This document shows positions 34,116 to 42,714 of a DNA stretch of 64,000 nucleotides, in pieces. The stretch is from positions 19,666 to 83,665 of the forward strand of contig CADBBT010000010.1 in assembly GCA_902792985.1 (NCBI GenBank), read 5' to 3'. How positions within the stretch are numbered: position 1 is the stretch's first letter; each line of letters begins with the position of its first letter. Origin of the DNA: Oscillospiraceae bacterium. Lineage in GTDB: Bacteria; Bacillota; Clostridia; Oscillospirales; Acutalibacteraceae. The notes beneath the pieces were generated by a model, which did not search any database, was not told the DNA's origin, and worked only from the letters and a program-made list of their open reading frames with translations. A program made the translations under genes and the position numbers.

Positions 34116-35492
34116 TTAAAGCGGGAACCCGTTCGGGCCGCCCATGCCGTTCATGCCGTTCATGCCGGGCATATTCATCATGCGCTTACGCATTTTTTTG
34201 CCGCTCTTGCCGTTGAACTGCTTGAACATCTTCTGCATCTGGCGATACTGCGAAAGCAGCCGGTTCACATCCTCCACCTGCATGCCGCAGCCGGCGGCAA
34301 TGCGGCGTTTGCGCGAGGGGTTGATGATGTCGGGCTTTGCGCGCTCCTGCGGCGTCATCGAATAGATGATCGCCTCCATGCGGTCAAACGCGTGCTCGTC
34401 CACATCCACATTGTCGATCTTGTTGCCGATGCCCGGCAGCATTTTCAGCAGATCGCGGATCGAACCCATGCGGCGCATCTGGTGCACCTGATCGAGCAAG
34501 TCGTTGAGATCGAACTTGTTCTTGCGCAGCTTGGCCTCCAGCTCACGCGCCTTTTTTTCGTCGAGCTCTTGCTCCGCCTTTTCAATGAGCGAGAGCATGT
34601 CGCCCATGCCGAGGATACGCGAGGCCATGCGGTCCGGATGGAACACGTCGAGGTCGCCGAGCTTTTCGCCGGTGCCGACGAATTTGATCGGTTTGCCGGT
34701 GACGGCTCTTGCGGAAAGCGCCGCACCGCCGCGGGTGTCGCCGTCAAGCTTGGTAAGGATCAGGCCGTCGATGCCCAGCGCGTCGTTGAACGACGTTGCA
34801 ACATTGACCGCGTCCTGACCGGTCATGGAGTCCACGACCAGCAGAATCTCGTGCGGATGCACTTCGCTTTTGATGTTTTTCAGCTCGTTCATGAGCTGTT
34901 CGTCCACATGCAGACGGCCGGCGGTGTCAAGGAACACATAGTCGTAGCCGTGGTCTCTTGCTTCGGCAACCGCGCGGCGCGCGATCTCGACCGGGTCGAT
35001 CTGTCCGAGCTCAAACACGGGCACGCCGGCTTTTTCACCGACGACCTGCAATTGCTTGATCGCGGCGGGACGATAGACGTCGCACGCGGCGAGCAGCGGA
35101 CGGTGGCCCTGGTTTTTCAGCATGAGCGCGAGCTTTGCGCTGTGGGTCGTTTTACCGGAACCCTGCAGACCGCACATCATCACGATCGTGGGCGGATGGT
35201 TCGCCGTGTTGAGCCGTGCTTTTGTGCCGCCCATGAGCGCCGTCAGCTCTTCGTTGACGATCTTGATGACCATCTGCGAGGGCGTCAGGCTTTCCATGAC
35301 CTTTGCGCCGATGGCACGTTCGGTCACGGTTTTTGTAAAATCTCTGGCAACCTTATAGTTGACGTCGGCTTCCAGCAGCGCAAGACGAACCTCGCGCATT
35401 GCGTCTTTGACGTCGGCTTCGGTCAGAGCGCCTTTGCTGCGCAAGCGTTGAAACGCAGCTTCCAGCCGTTCGGAAAGGCCTTCAAATGCCAT
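34116..35492 (-). CDS. ffh: Signal recognition particle GTPase Ffh
   Basis: This codes for 458 residues. N domain (MAFEGLSERLEAAFQRLR), G domain with GLQGSGKTTHSAKLA, DTAGRLHVD and TKLDGDTRGGAALS, and a C-terminal M domain rich in Met that ends in a Met/Gly/Asn tail (MNMPGMNGMNGMGGP). It binds 4.5S/6S-type SRP RNA and signal sequences and docks with FtsY. ylxM lies upstream with a gap of 12 nt, as in most Firmicutes. Confidence 0.98.
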   Translation of the reverse strand: MAFEGLSERLEAAFQRLRSKGALTEADVKDAMREVRLALLEADVNYKVARDFTKTVTERAIGAKVMESLTPSQMVIKIVNEELTALMGGTKARLNTANHPPTIVMMCGLQGSGKTTHSAKLALMLKNQGHRPLLAACDVYRPAAIKQLQVVGEKAGVPVFELGQIDPVEIARRAVAEARDHGYDYVFLDTAGRLHVDEQLMNELKNIKSEVHPHEILLVVDSMTGQDAVNVATSFNDALGIDGLILTKLDGDTRGGAALSARAVTGKPIKFVGTGEKLGDLDVFHPDRMASRILGMGDMLSLIEKAEQELDEKKARELEAKLRKNKFDLNDLLDQVHQMRRMGSIRDLLKMLPGIGNKIDNVDVDEHAFDRMEAIIYSMTPQERAKPDIINPSRKRRIAAGCGMQVEDVNRLLSQYRQMQKMFKQFNGKSGKKMRKRMMNMPGMNGMNGMGGPNGFPL

Positions 35493-35504
35493 GGTATCAA
35501 TCCT

Positions 35505-35870
35505 TTATGCTTCGTTGAGCAGTTTTGTCAGTGTTTGAATCCGGGAGACGGCATCGTTGATCTCGCGCGAAAGGATCGTGCGCATGTTGACCTCGTTGAT
35601 GATGTCGGCCATGTCGCTGATCTCCTGCAGTCCCTTTTGCAGCTCCTGAAAGCGCTGATACAGCCCGAGGTGGGCTTCAAAGTCCTGCAACTGCGCCTCG
35701 GCGCGTTTGATGGAATCGCGCACGCCCTGGCGGGTGATGCCTTCATTCTGGGCGATCTCGGAAAGAGAAAGGTCGTCGTCATAGTAGTATGTGATGAAAT
35801 CACGCTGTTTTTGCGTGAGCATATCACCGTAGATGTCAAACAGCATGGTGATTTGCAGATCCTTTGCCAT
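35505..35870 (-). CDS. ylxM: YlxM SRP-associated helix-turn-helix protein
   Basis: This codes for 121 residues. The N-terminus DLQITMLFDIYGDMLTQKQR and the HTH SLSEIAQNEGITRQGVRDSI are typical of YlxM. In streptococci, YlxM binds SRP RNA and Ffh and modulates targeting. First gene of the ylxM-ffh-rpsP-khpA unit behind a perfect promoter. Confidence 0.93.
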   Translation of the reverse strand: MAKDLQITMLFDIYGDMLTQKQRDFITYYYDDDLSLSEIAQNEGITRQGVRDSIKRAEAQLQDFEAHLGLYQRFQELQKGLQEISDMADIINEVNMRTILSREINDAVSRIQTLTKLLNEA

Positions 35871-35914
35871 TCCGATTTCCCTCCCGTAAAGATTTTTCGC
35901 TTTACAGCCTGGTT

Positions 35915-35943
35915 ATTATACAAAACAAAAATGGATTTGTCAA
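35915..35943 (-). promoter_or_regulatory. Consensus promoter of the ylxM-ffh-rpsP-khpA operon
   Basis: Minus strand TTGACA, a 17-nt spacer and TATAAT; both hexamers are perfect. Confidence 0.85.
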
Positions 35944-35976
35944 GTGTTTTTCAAAGAAATGTAAAAGTTTTTTGCT

Positions 35977-36369
35977 TTACAGGGAAAATGTTAGCGGCAA
36001 AAGATCGGAAAGCGTGAATGTCTGCACGTTTTCGCCGTCGCGCAGAATGATCTTAAAGTCCGGCGCGCAAAATTCCGCCATCACCTGGCGGCAGATGCCG
36101 CACGGCGGACAAGCGGATGTAAAGTCGCCGTCCTTGCCGCCGACAACTGCGATCGCGTCAAAGTCATAGACGCCTTCGCTGACCGCTTTGAAAAACGCGG
36201 TGCGCTCGGCGCAGCAGGTCGCGCCGAAGGAACCGTTTTCAATGTTGCAGCCGGTGAACACTTCGCCGTCGCTTGAAAGCAAGGCCGCTCCGACGGCAAA
36301 GCCGGAATAGGGCGCATAGGCATGCTGCGCAGCCTGATGTGCCCGTTCGATCAATTCTGTTTCGTTCAA
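35977..36369 (-). CDS. cdd: Cytidine deaminase
   Basis: This codes for 130 residues from TTG 36369: GGAGG is spaced 8 nt before it, while the GTG at 36384 lies upstream of the ribosome site. Motifs: PYSGFAVGAALL, GCNIENGSF, CCAERTA with the catalytic Glu and a zinc Cys, and PPCGICRQ with two zinc Cys. It converts cytidine and deoxycytidine to uridine forms. Last gene of the nucleoside-salvage block. Confidence 0.95.
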   Translation of the reverse strand: MNETELIERAHQAAQHAYAPYSGFAVGAALLSSDGEVFTGCNIENGSFGATCCAERTAFFKAVSEGVYDFDAIAVVGGKDGDFTSACPPCGICRQVMAEFCAPDFKIILRDGENVQTFTLSDLLPLTFSL

Positions 36370-36390
36370 GGGTATCTCCTCCACATGATA

Positions 36391-36744
36391 TTACTGTCGT
36401 CTGAAATCAAAAACATCGTGATAAATATTCAATACGGTCCCGTTGATTTGAACCGTTTCGGCATCCAGCCATTGCACATCCGCCTCGGATTCATGATAAT
36501 TCCAGTAGATGTTTTTCTGCTTTCCGCTATCAAATACCGCGCAGCCTCTGATCGCAGTATCCGTCGTTGCGCCGCCGTCGACACGGTACACCTCAAGGCG
36601 GGCATCGGAATACGGAGAAGCATAGGAACCAACCGGATCCCCCTTCGGAAGACACAGCATAGAAGCAAAGAAATACCGGTATCCAACGCCGACGAGCGTC
36701 AGGAGTACCAACAAGACCGCAATTGCCGCAAATGCCTTTTTCAT
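36391..36744 (-). CDS. DUF5412-like membrane-anchored protein
   Basis: This codes for 117 residues. An N-terminal TM helix (AFAAIAVLLVLLTLVGVGYRYFF in part) is followed by an extracytoplasmic domain with the pattern LEVYRVDGGATTDTAIRG, KNIYWNYHESEADVQWLD and TVQINGTVLNIYHDVFDFRR. This matches what I recall of DUF5412, a family of unknown function in Firmicutes. It overlaps the GNAT gene by ATGA (36741-36744), so the two are translationally coupled. Confidence 0.75.
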   Translation of the reverse strand: MKKAFAAIAVLLVLLTLVGVGYRYFFASMLCLPKGDPVGSYASPYSDARLEVYRVDGGATTDTAIRGCAVFDSGKQKNIYWNYHESEADVQWLDAETVQINGTVLNIYHDVFDFRRQ

Positions 36745-37298
36745 GATTCCGCCTCCTTATGGAGTGCTTCCCACTGCGCTTTCGTCATACAGTTCACATG
36801 GCCCGTGCGCGTTTCGCCCAGCAGCGGCACCGGCACGTCTTTGCTTGTGTGATGAAAGCGAAAGCCGATTTTTTCCTGCGCGCGCTTTGATTTTTCGTTG
36901 CCGTCGTAGTAGGCGCACCAGACCTTCGTCATTCCGAGCTCTTCAAACGCGCGGCGCAGCAGCTCCCCTGCCGCTTCGGGGATCAGTCCCTGCCCCCAAA
37001 AGGGCTTTCCGATCCAAAAGCCGAGCTCACATTCGCTGTCGGTCTGCGCAAGGTCGCTTTTTTCCTTCATCTTCAGCTCGATCGCGCCGATGGCGATGTT
37101 GTCTTCTTTCAAACAGACGGCATACGCCTCTTTGCCGCAGAGCACGGTTTCGATCACTGTCCGGCTCTCCTCGGCGCTTTTGTGCGCCGGCCAGCCTGCA
37201 GGCGGACCGATGTCGGGGTCACGGGCATACTGAAACATACTTTCTGCGTCGCCGCTTTCCCACGGGCGCAAAAGCAGGCGTTTTGTCGTCAGTATCAT
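36741..37298 (-). CDS. GNAT acetyltransferase of the RimJ/RimL type
   Basis: This codes for 185 residues. The second ATG (37298) is preferred: it is 7 nt from GGAGG and overlaps the deoB stop as ATGA. Motifs: TKRLLLRPWESGDAESMF at the N-terminus, ELGFWIGKPFWGQGLIPEAA with the acetyl-CoA loop, and KVWCAYYDGNEKSKRAQEKI, then GFRFHH. Members acetylate the alpha-amine of ribosomal proteins or other amines; the substrate here is open. Its place in a nucleoside operon may be incidental. Confidence 0.85.
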   Translation of the reverse strand: MILTTKRLLLRPWESGDAESMFQYARDPDIGPPAGWPAHKSAEESRTVIETVLCGKEAYAVCLKEDNIAIGAIELKMKEKSDLAQTDSECELGFWIGKPFWGQGLIPEAAGELLRRAFEELGMTKVWCAYYDGNEKSKRAQEKIGFRFHHTSKDVPVPLLGETRTGHVNCMTKAQWEALHKEAES

Positions 37299-38461
37299 AA
37301 ACATTCCTCCAGCGGCAGAACACTGCCGGCAAGCTCGTTTTCCACCCCGAACAGCGCCGCGACCGTCTTGCCGATGTCGGCATAGGTTTTTCGCACACCG
37401 AGGTTTTTCGGCCGCAGCCGTTTGCCGTAGATCAGCAGCGGGATGTATTCGCGCGAATGGTCGGTCGAAGGCGTCAGCGGGTCGCAGCCGTGGTCGGCGG
37501 TGATCATCAGCACATCGTCCTCGCGCAGCGTCGGCAAAAACGAGCCGAGCCAGCGGTCAAATTCCATCAGCGCCCGCGCATAGCCGGGTGCGTCGTTGCG
37601 GTGGCCGTAAAGCATATCGAAATCGACAAGGTTGGTGAAGCAAAGCCCACGGCCAGCGGTTTTGGAGACCGCGTTCGTCTGCGCCATCCCGTCTGCGTTG
37701 GACGTCGTCGGATGCGCTTCTTTCAGCCCCTTTCCGGCAAAGATGTCGTAAATTTTGCCGATGGGGTATACGTCAATTCCCGCGTTCGAAAGCACGTCCA
37801 GCAGCGTGTCGCGCGGCGGAACAAGCGAAAAATCGTGACGGCGCGGCGTGCGCACAAACGGGAATTCGCCCGCAAACGGACGCGCGATCACACGGCCGAC
37901 GGCGTGTTCGCCCTGCAAAATCTCACGCGCGATCCGGCAGTAACGGTACAGCTCCTGCGGCGGAACGATGGATTCGTGCGCGGCGATCTGAAACACGCTG
38001 TCCGCCGAGGTGTAGACGATCAGCTTGCCCGTGCGCAGATGCTCTTGTCCGTAGTCCGCGATCACCTTTGTGCCCGAATACGGCAAATTGCACAGCACGC
38101 CCCGACCGGTGCGGCGCGAAAACTCGTCCAAAAGCGCCTGTGGAAAGCCGTGCGGATAGGTCGGCATGGCTTTTTCGGAAATGAGTCCGCAAATCTCCCA
38201 GTGTCCCGTGGTGGTGTCCTTGCCCTTTGAGGCTTCGGCAAGCTTGCAGTAAGAGCCGATGGGCGTGTCTTCCGGCGTGCCGACGCCGATTTCGTCAATC
38301 GAATAAAGGCCGAGCTTTGCCATGTTCGGCACAGAAAAGCCCGGCTGTAAAAAACAGGATCGCAGCGTGTGGCTGCCTTTGTCGCCGAACGCGGCGGCAT
38401 CCGGCAGTTCGCCCACACCGAAGGAATCCAGAACGATCAAAAATACTCGGTTTGCGCGCAT
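37295..38461 (-). CDS. deoB: Phosphopentomutase
   Basis: This codes for 388 residues from ATG 38461 with CTGGAGGACTGAG upstream. VFLIVLDSFGVGELPDA, KGKDTTTGHWEI (with the phospho-Thr region), LVDFDMLYGHRND, and ITADHGCDP with the metal site. It interconverts (deoxy)ribose 1- and 5-phosphates, taking the product of nucleoside phosphorylases into the pentose phosphate pathway. It starts 1 nt after the deoD stop. Confidence 0.96.
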   Translation of the reverse strand: MRANRVFLIVLDSFGVGELPDAAAFGDKGSHTLRSCFLQPGFSVPNMAKLGLYSIDEIGVGTPEDTPIGSYCKLAEASKGKDTTTGHWEICGLISEKAMPTYPHGFPQALLDEFSRRTGRGVLCNLPYSGTKVIADYGQEHLRTGKLIVYTSADSVFQIAAHESIVPPQELYRYCRIAREILQGEHAVGRVIARPFAGEFPFVRTPRRHDFSLVPPRDTLLDVLSNAGIDVYPIGKIYDIFAGKGLKEAHPTTSNADGMAQTNAVSKTAGRGLCFTNLVDFDMLYGHRNDAPGYARALMEFDRWLGSFLPTLREDDVLMITADHGCDPLTPSTDHSREYIPLLIYGKRLRPKNLGVRKTYADIGKTVAALFGVENELAGSVLPLEECL

Positions 38462-38462
38462 C

Positions 38463-39185
38463 TCAGTCCTCCAGGAAAATCGCCGTTTCCAGCGCAAGGC
38501 GCATCATGTCGGTAAAGGTGGTCTGCCGCTCTTCTGCCGTGCAGCTTTCGCCGGTGAACGGCAGATCGGATACGGTACAGATCGCAAGGGCATGCTTTTT
38601 GCAGCGCATGGCGTTGAGATAAAGCCCCGCCGCCTCCATCTCCACGGCAATGGAGCCGTTGTTCGCCCATAGTGCGGTGCTTTCGGCATCTGCGTCATAA
38701 AACGTATCGGACGAAAGGAAGTTGCCGACTTTGAGAAACAAGCCGAGCTTTTCGGCGCAGGCATCCGCCGCTTTGAGCAGCGCATAGGAGCAGGTCGGCG
38801 CAAGGGTGCCGCGCACGCCGAACTGACGCGCATAGTCGGAATTCGTGTTTGCGCCGAGGGCTGCGACGATGTCGCGCAGTGCGATCCCCTCCCCGATCCC
38901 GCCGGCCGAGCCGACGCGGATGATGTTTTCCACACCGAAAAAGGTGTAAAGCTCATAGGAATAGATGCCGATGGACGGGATGCCCATGCCGCTGGCCATG
39001 ACAGAGACTTTTTTGCCCTTATAAAAGCCGGTGTAGCCCTGGATGCCGCGCACGTTGTTCACAAGCACGGCGTTTTCCAGAAAGTGCTCCGCGATGAATT
39101 TTGCGCGCAGCGGATCGCCGGGCATGAGCACGGTTTTGGCAAAACCGATATCGTTCAAAAGCGAGATGTGGGGCGTTGAAAGCAT
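38463..39185 (-). CDS. deoD: Purine-nucleoside phosphorylase (DeoD type)
   Basis: This codes for 240 residues. LNDIGFAKTVLMPGDPLRAK (phosphate loop), GMGIPSIGIYSYELY, RVGSAGGIG, VEMEAAGLYL and TVSDLPFTGE match the hexameric DeoD class. It splits purine (deoxy)nucleosides with phosphate. It starts 15 nt after the metA stop and shares the operon with deoB and cdd. Confidence 0.95.
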   Translation of the reverse strand: MLSTPHISLLNDIGFAKTVLMPGDPLRAKFIAEHFLENAVLVNNVRGIQGYTGFYKGKKVSVMASGMGIPSIGIYSYELYTFFGVENIIRVGSAGGIGEGIALRDIVAALGANTNSDYARQFGVRGTLAPTCSYALLKAADACAEKLGLFLKVGNFLSSDTFYDADAESTALWANNGSIAVEMEAAGLYLNAMRCKKHALAICTVSDLPFTGESCTAEERQTTFTDMMRLALETAIFLED

Positions 39186-39200
39186 AGGATCACCTCAGGT

Positions 39201-40118
39201 TCACTGAATGCTGTTAATGTCGTATGGGGTGCGCTGATAGACGAAATAGTTCAGCCAGTTGGAAAACAGCAGCGTTCCCGCGCCGCGCCAGGTCAGAATC
39301 GGCGCTTCGGTGGGGTCGTTGAGCGGAAAATAATTCTTTGGCAGCTCAATATCGAGCCCGCGCTCCTTATCGCGGAAATACTCCTTTGCCAGCGTGTCGG
39401 CGTCATATTCGCTGTGTCCCATGGCGAAAAACTTGCGGCAAGCAAGATCCGAGATCAGATGCACGCCGGCGTCGTGGGAATACGCGAGCACCTGCAGATC
39501 CTTGCAGTGCGCGATGTCCTCGAGATGGATCTCGGTATGGCGCGACTGCGGAACAGAAAATGTTTGGTCAAAGCCGCGCAGGATCGGATGATAGGTGTCG
39601 AGCACCTGATGCTCAAAGATTCCGAACATCTTCTTTTTCAGCGTGTATTTCGGGATGCCGTAATGATAGTAAAGCGCCGCCTGCGCGCCCCAGCAGATGT
39701 GGAACGTGGAATAGACGTTTGTTTTTGACCATTCAAAAATGCTGCAAAGCTCTTCCCAGTAGTCAACTTCCTCAAACGCCATCAGTTCAACCGGCGCGCC
39801 CGTCACGATCATGCCGTCGTATTTGTTGCCTTTGATCTCGTCAAACGTCTTATAGAACGTGAGCATATGATCTTCGTCGGTGTTTTTGGATTTATGCGAC
39901 GCCATCTGCAGCAGCTCCACATCCACCTGCAGCGGCGAATTGCTCAAAAGGCGCAAAAGCTGCGTTTCCGTAACGATCTTCGTCGGCATCAGATTCAAAA
40001 TGATGATCTTAAGCGGACGGATATCCTGGCTTTGCGCGCGCGTCTGCGTCATCACAAAGATGTTTTCCTGTTCCAGACTTTCTTTGGCCGGCAACCGGTC
40101 ATCCACCTTGATCGGCAT
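39201..40118 (-). CDS. metA: Homoserine O-acetyltransferase (MetA family)
   Basis: This codes for 305 residues from ATG 40118 (CGGAGGTGACGCGT). The family has a catalytic triad: Cys in [10 protein letters not shown], His in AMGHSEYD, and Glu in the same last region. At position 111 the enzyme has Glu (TGAPVELM); established work shows that Glu there favours acetyl-CoA while Gly, as in Escherichia coli, favours succinyl-CoA. The reaction therefore is probably O-acetylation of homoserine for methionine synthesis. No SAM riboswitch precedes it, only a promoter, unlike many clostridial met genes. Confidence 0.93.
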   Translation of the reverse strand: MPIKVDDRLPAKESLEQENIFVMTQTRAQSQDIRPLKIIILNLMPTKIVTETQLLRLLSNSPLQVDVELLQMASHKSKNTDEDHMLTFYKTFDEIKGNKYDGMIVTGAPVELMAFEEVDYWEELCSIFEWSKTNVYSTFHICWGAQAALYYHYGIPKYTLKKKMFGIFEHQVLDTYHPILRGFDQTFSVPQSRHTEIHLEDIAHCKDLQVLAYSHDAGVHLISDLACRKFFAMGHSEYDADTLAKEYFRDKERGLDIELPKNYFPLNDPTEAPILTWRGAGTLLFSNWLNYFVYQRTPYDINSIQ

Positions 40119-40149
40119 ACGCGTCACCTCCGTTGTTTCATTTCATGTT

Positions 40150-40178
40150 ATAATAACACAAAAAAGAATAAAAGTAAA
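40150..40178 (-). promoter_or_regulatory. Promoter of the metA-deoD-deoB operon
   Basis: Minus strand TTTACT, a 17-nt spacer and TATTAT, within a T-rich stretch. Confidence 0.55.
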
Positions 40179-40272
40179 GATTTTTTTCACAGCCAAAACA
40201 CCCTTTGCATAGAATAACGCGGAACCCGATGTGCCGGTACATTGTTCCGAATCCAACAAGGGAGAGATGTTT

Positions 40273-40518
40273 TTGAACAACAACAGAAACTGCGGCTTTT
40301 CCATGCAGCAGGCCGCCGCAAACTCCTGCTGTCAGTGCCCGACAACGGACGAAACGGTCACGGCGCTGCCCGAAAACGTTGCCGTCGCGATGGCCTATGT
40401 GCCGTTTCAGACGGACAACGCGGTCTATCCTGTGGAACAGGCGGTGCTGGTCGGCACGCTGTTCCCGGTGCTGAACAAACCCTTTACGGGCGTACATGCG
40501 GGGTGCGGCAGAACATGA
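40273..40518 (+). CDS. cotJA: Spore coat-associated protein CotJA
   Basis: This codes for 81 residues. TTG 40273 is preferred because GGGAG lies 8 nt before it; ATG 40267 is only 2 nt from it. Hallmarks: Cys-rich start (NCGFSMQQAAANSCCQCP), then VAVAMAYVPFQTDNAVYPVE and ALLVGTLFPVLNKPF-like end (AVLVGTLFPVLNKPFTG). CotJA anchors CotJC in the spore coat. First of cotJABC; its stop overlaps the cotJB ATG. Confidence 0.92.
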   Translation: MNNNRNCGFSMQQAAANSCCQCPTTDETVTALPENVAVAMAYVPFQTDNAVYPVEQAVLVGTLFPVLNKPFTGVHAGCGRT

Positions 40519-40769
40519 AACAGAACAACTCTTTGAAGATGCGCTTCATGGCCATCCGCTTTGCCATGTGGGATCTGCATCTGTATCTGGACACCCATCC
40601 GAACGACGCCGCGGCAAAGCAGCTGCTGCAAAAATATGAGCAGCAGTATGAAGAGATCGCCGCGGCCTACACCGAAAAATACGGTCCGTTTGAAGCGAGC
40701 GCAGCGGGCAGCGGCGAAGCATGGCTCAAAGCGCCCTGGCCGTGGACAAATTGCGGGGGGAATGCATAA
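40515..40769 (+). CDS. cotJB: Spore coat protein CotJB
   Basis: This codes for 84 residues. FMAIRFAMWDLHLYLDTHPN and the C-terminal WLKAPWPWTNCGGN (usual PWPWE) mark the family. It starts inside the cotJA stop (ATGA, 40515-40518) and ends in the cotJC start (TAATG, 40767-40771). Confidence 0.93.
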   Translation: MKQNNSLKMRFMAIRFAMWDLHLYLDTHPNDAAAKQLLQKYEQQYEEIAAAYTEKYGPFEASAAGSGEAWLKAPWPWTNCGGNA

Positions 40770-41365
40770 TGTGGCAATATCAGAAAACACTGCAGTATCC
40801 GATCAACATCACGAACCCGAATCCGCTGTATGCAAAGATCATCTCTTCGCAGCTCGGAGGTCCGGACGGGGAATTGGGCGCGTCGCTGCGCTATTTGAAC
40901 CAGCGCTTTGCCATGCCCACGCCGCTTCTTCAGGGGCTTTTGACCGACATCGGCACCGAGGAGCTCGCGCACATGGAAATGATCGGCACGCTGATGCATC
41001 AGCTCACGCGCGGCATGACGGAAGAACAGATCAAGCGCGCCGGGTTTGAGGCCTATTTCGTCGATCACACGGCCGGCGTTTATCCCGCGTCGGCGGCCGG
41101 CTTCCCGTTCACGGCGGCATATTTCCAAAGCAAGGGGGACGCGATCACGGATCTGTTTGAGGATATGGCGGCGGAACAAAAAGCCCGCACGACCTATGAC
41201 AACATCCTGCGGCTGGTGGACGACCCCGAAGTGACGGACGTCATCCGCTTTTTGCGCGAGCGCGAGATCGTGCACTTCCAGCGCTTCGGCGAAGGACTGC
41301 GGCTGCTCACGGATGAGATGAACGAAAACAACTTCTATGCCTACAACGTGTCACTGGACCGCTGA
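40769..41365 (+). CDS. cotJC: Manganese catalase-like spore protein CotJC
   Basis: This codes for 198 residues from ATG 40769. The ferritin-like metal site is visible: EEL-AHMEM (Glu and His of the first pair) and REREIVHFQRFGE (second pair). The protein belongs to the Mn-catalase family and sits on the spore with CotJA and CotJB. Usual N-terminus MWQYQKTLQYPINI is present. Confidence 0.95.
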   Translation: MWQYQKTLQYPINITNPNPLYAKIISSQLGGPDGELGASLRYLNQRFAMPTPLLQGLLTDIGTEELAHMEMIGTLMHQLTRGMTEEQIKRAGFEAYFVDHTAGVYPASAAGFPFTAAYFQSKGDAITDLFEDMAAEQKARTTYDNILRLVDDPEVTDVIRFLREREIVHFQRFGEGLRLLTDEMNENNFYAYNVSLDR

Positions 41366-41380
41366 AAGGCAAACAAAGGG

Positions 41381-41417
41381 ACAAGGACACCGCGCGGCGT
41401 CCTTGTTCGTTTTTTTA
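41381..41417. terminator. Terminator after cotJC, shared with the converging 425-aa gene
   Basis: ACAAGGAC, a 10-nt GC-rich loop, GTCCTTGT, then TCGTTTTTTT. Confidence 0.8.
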
Positions 41418-41419
41418 AA

Positions 41420-42697
41420 TTATTCCGTTTCGTCTTCAAACGATTTTTCCAGCACATCCGCATAGGTGCCCATCGGCGCGTCCGAGAGGATGCACATGAG
41501 CAAAAAGCACTCATACGGGTTCGCGATGTAAAGCTGGCCCATGCTGCAATCGTTCAGCACGGCGTTGCTCTCTTCCACAAAGCGCACATAGCGGCGTTTG
41601 TTGTTCGTGATCTTTTCATCCATCGCGTGAATGAAGAAGATCAGCGTGAGCAGATCGAACCGGTCAACGTCAGCGTTGTTCGCAAGGATCTCGTGCAGAT
41701 GCTGGCGACTCATGCGTTTGTTGTTGAAATGCTTGGCGAGCGTGGACTTTGACGCTTTGATCAAATTCCCCTTTTTGTCAAACGGCACGCCGCAGCAAAG
41801 GAATTTTTCCACATCCGACTCCGTGATGTCGTCGAGCGTATATACCTTCGGCGACTTGCGGATCTTTTCGGCGCGCAGATATTTTTCTTCGTTCGTCAGC
41901 GCGGTGGAATAGCTCACACTGAAAAAGTAATCCTTGGCCTTCTCCTCCGCTTCGATGATCGCGTCGTTCGTATACTGCGCGAGGATGATCTCCTTTGTGC
42001 GCTCGTAAAGATCGTCAAAATGCTTTTTTGCGCTGTAGCTGATCGTCTTGCCCTTGCTGTCCGTTTTGAGCCGCGAAAGCTGGCGCAAAAGATCTTCTTC
42101 GGTCTCGATCGACTGGAACATGGTGCGCACGCCGATCGTTGCGCCGAGATCGATGTATTCCTGCTGCACGGGCAGCGCTTCATACGCCTCCATGAGCTGT
42201 TCGAATTTTTGGAATTTATAGCCGTTACGGTAGCAGAACCAGCAGATGACCTCAAACGGGTCTTTAAAGTTGAAATCGCGCTCGCGCTGGGCGTGGACAA
42301 GGAACTCCGAAACGTCGCGCCCGCTCATATTCAGCCCGAAGCCGAGCAAGAACACGACCTGACGGTTCACCGAGCGCTGACTCAGCCAGTTTTTTGCAAG
42401 GGCGCTGAGCTTTGCCGAGGTGTCGGTGAAGCTTTTCGGCGTGCGGTTTTCCGAAAAGGATTCCACGATGATCTCCTGATATTCCTTCAGCGGCACATCC
42501 TGAAAGCTGCCCTCAAAGCCGGCGACGCGGAAGATGTAGCGTTTGAGATAATCGCCGAAGGGAATGAGCTTGATGCGGCTTTGCAAATGCTCATAAATGG
42601 AATCCGCGTCCTCGTCCTGAAAGGTCTCGGTATCCACGGTATCGTAGAATTCGTTTTCCGAATGCTCGGTAAAATGAATGGTGTTGTTGATCGCCAT
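41420..42697 (-). CDS. Uncharacterised protein paired with a Ser/Thr kinase
   Basis: This codes for 425 residues with AAAAGGGG before ATG 42697. No signal peptide or TM. The middle (about 200-340) is charged and helical, and the region KASKSTLAKHFNNKRMSRQH resembles a helix-turn-helix-like or phage-regulator-like segment, though this is weak. The N-terminal DTVDTETFQDEDADSIYEHL is acidic. I do not recognise the family. It starts 17 nt after the kinase stop, and with the PP2C gene upstream it looks like the third part of one signalling operon: it could be the substrate or effector of the kinase. It lacks any kinase or phosphatase motif itself. Confidence 0.8.
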   Translation of the reverse strand: MAINNTIHFTEHSENEFYDTVDTETFQDEDADSIYEHLQSRIKLIPFGDYLKRYIFRVAGFEGSFQDVPLKEYQEIIVESFSENRTPKSFTDTSAKLSALAKNWLSQRSVNRQVVFLLGFGLNMSGRDVSEFLVHAQRERDFNFKDPFEVICWFCYRNGYKFQKFEQLMEAYEALPVQQEYIDLGATIGVRTMFQSIETEEDLLRQLSRLKTDSKGKTISYSAKKHFDDLYERTKEIILAQYTNDAIIEAEEKAKDYFFSVSYSTALTNEEKYLRAEKIRKSPKVYTLDDITESDVEKFLCCGVPFDKKGNLIKASKSTLAKHFNNKRMSRQHLHEILANNADVDRFDLLTLIFFIHAMDEKITNNKRRYVRFVEESNAVLNDCSMGQLYIANPYECFLLMCILSDAPMGTYADVLEKSFEDETE

Positions 42698-42714
42698 AGT
42701 TTGTCATTCCCCTT

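Noticed and set aside
34089-36017. Plus-strand 642-aa open frame
   Set aside because: Antisense to ffh and ylxM, both certain; composition is His/Arg/Val-rich as expected for a mirror frame.
40119-40272. SAM riboswitch upstream of metA
   Set aside because: The leader is only about 30 nt from the promoter and has none of the S-box core blocks that are clear at 63877.
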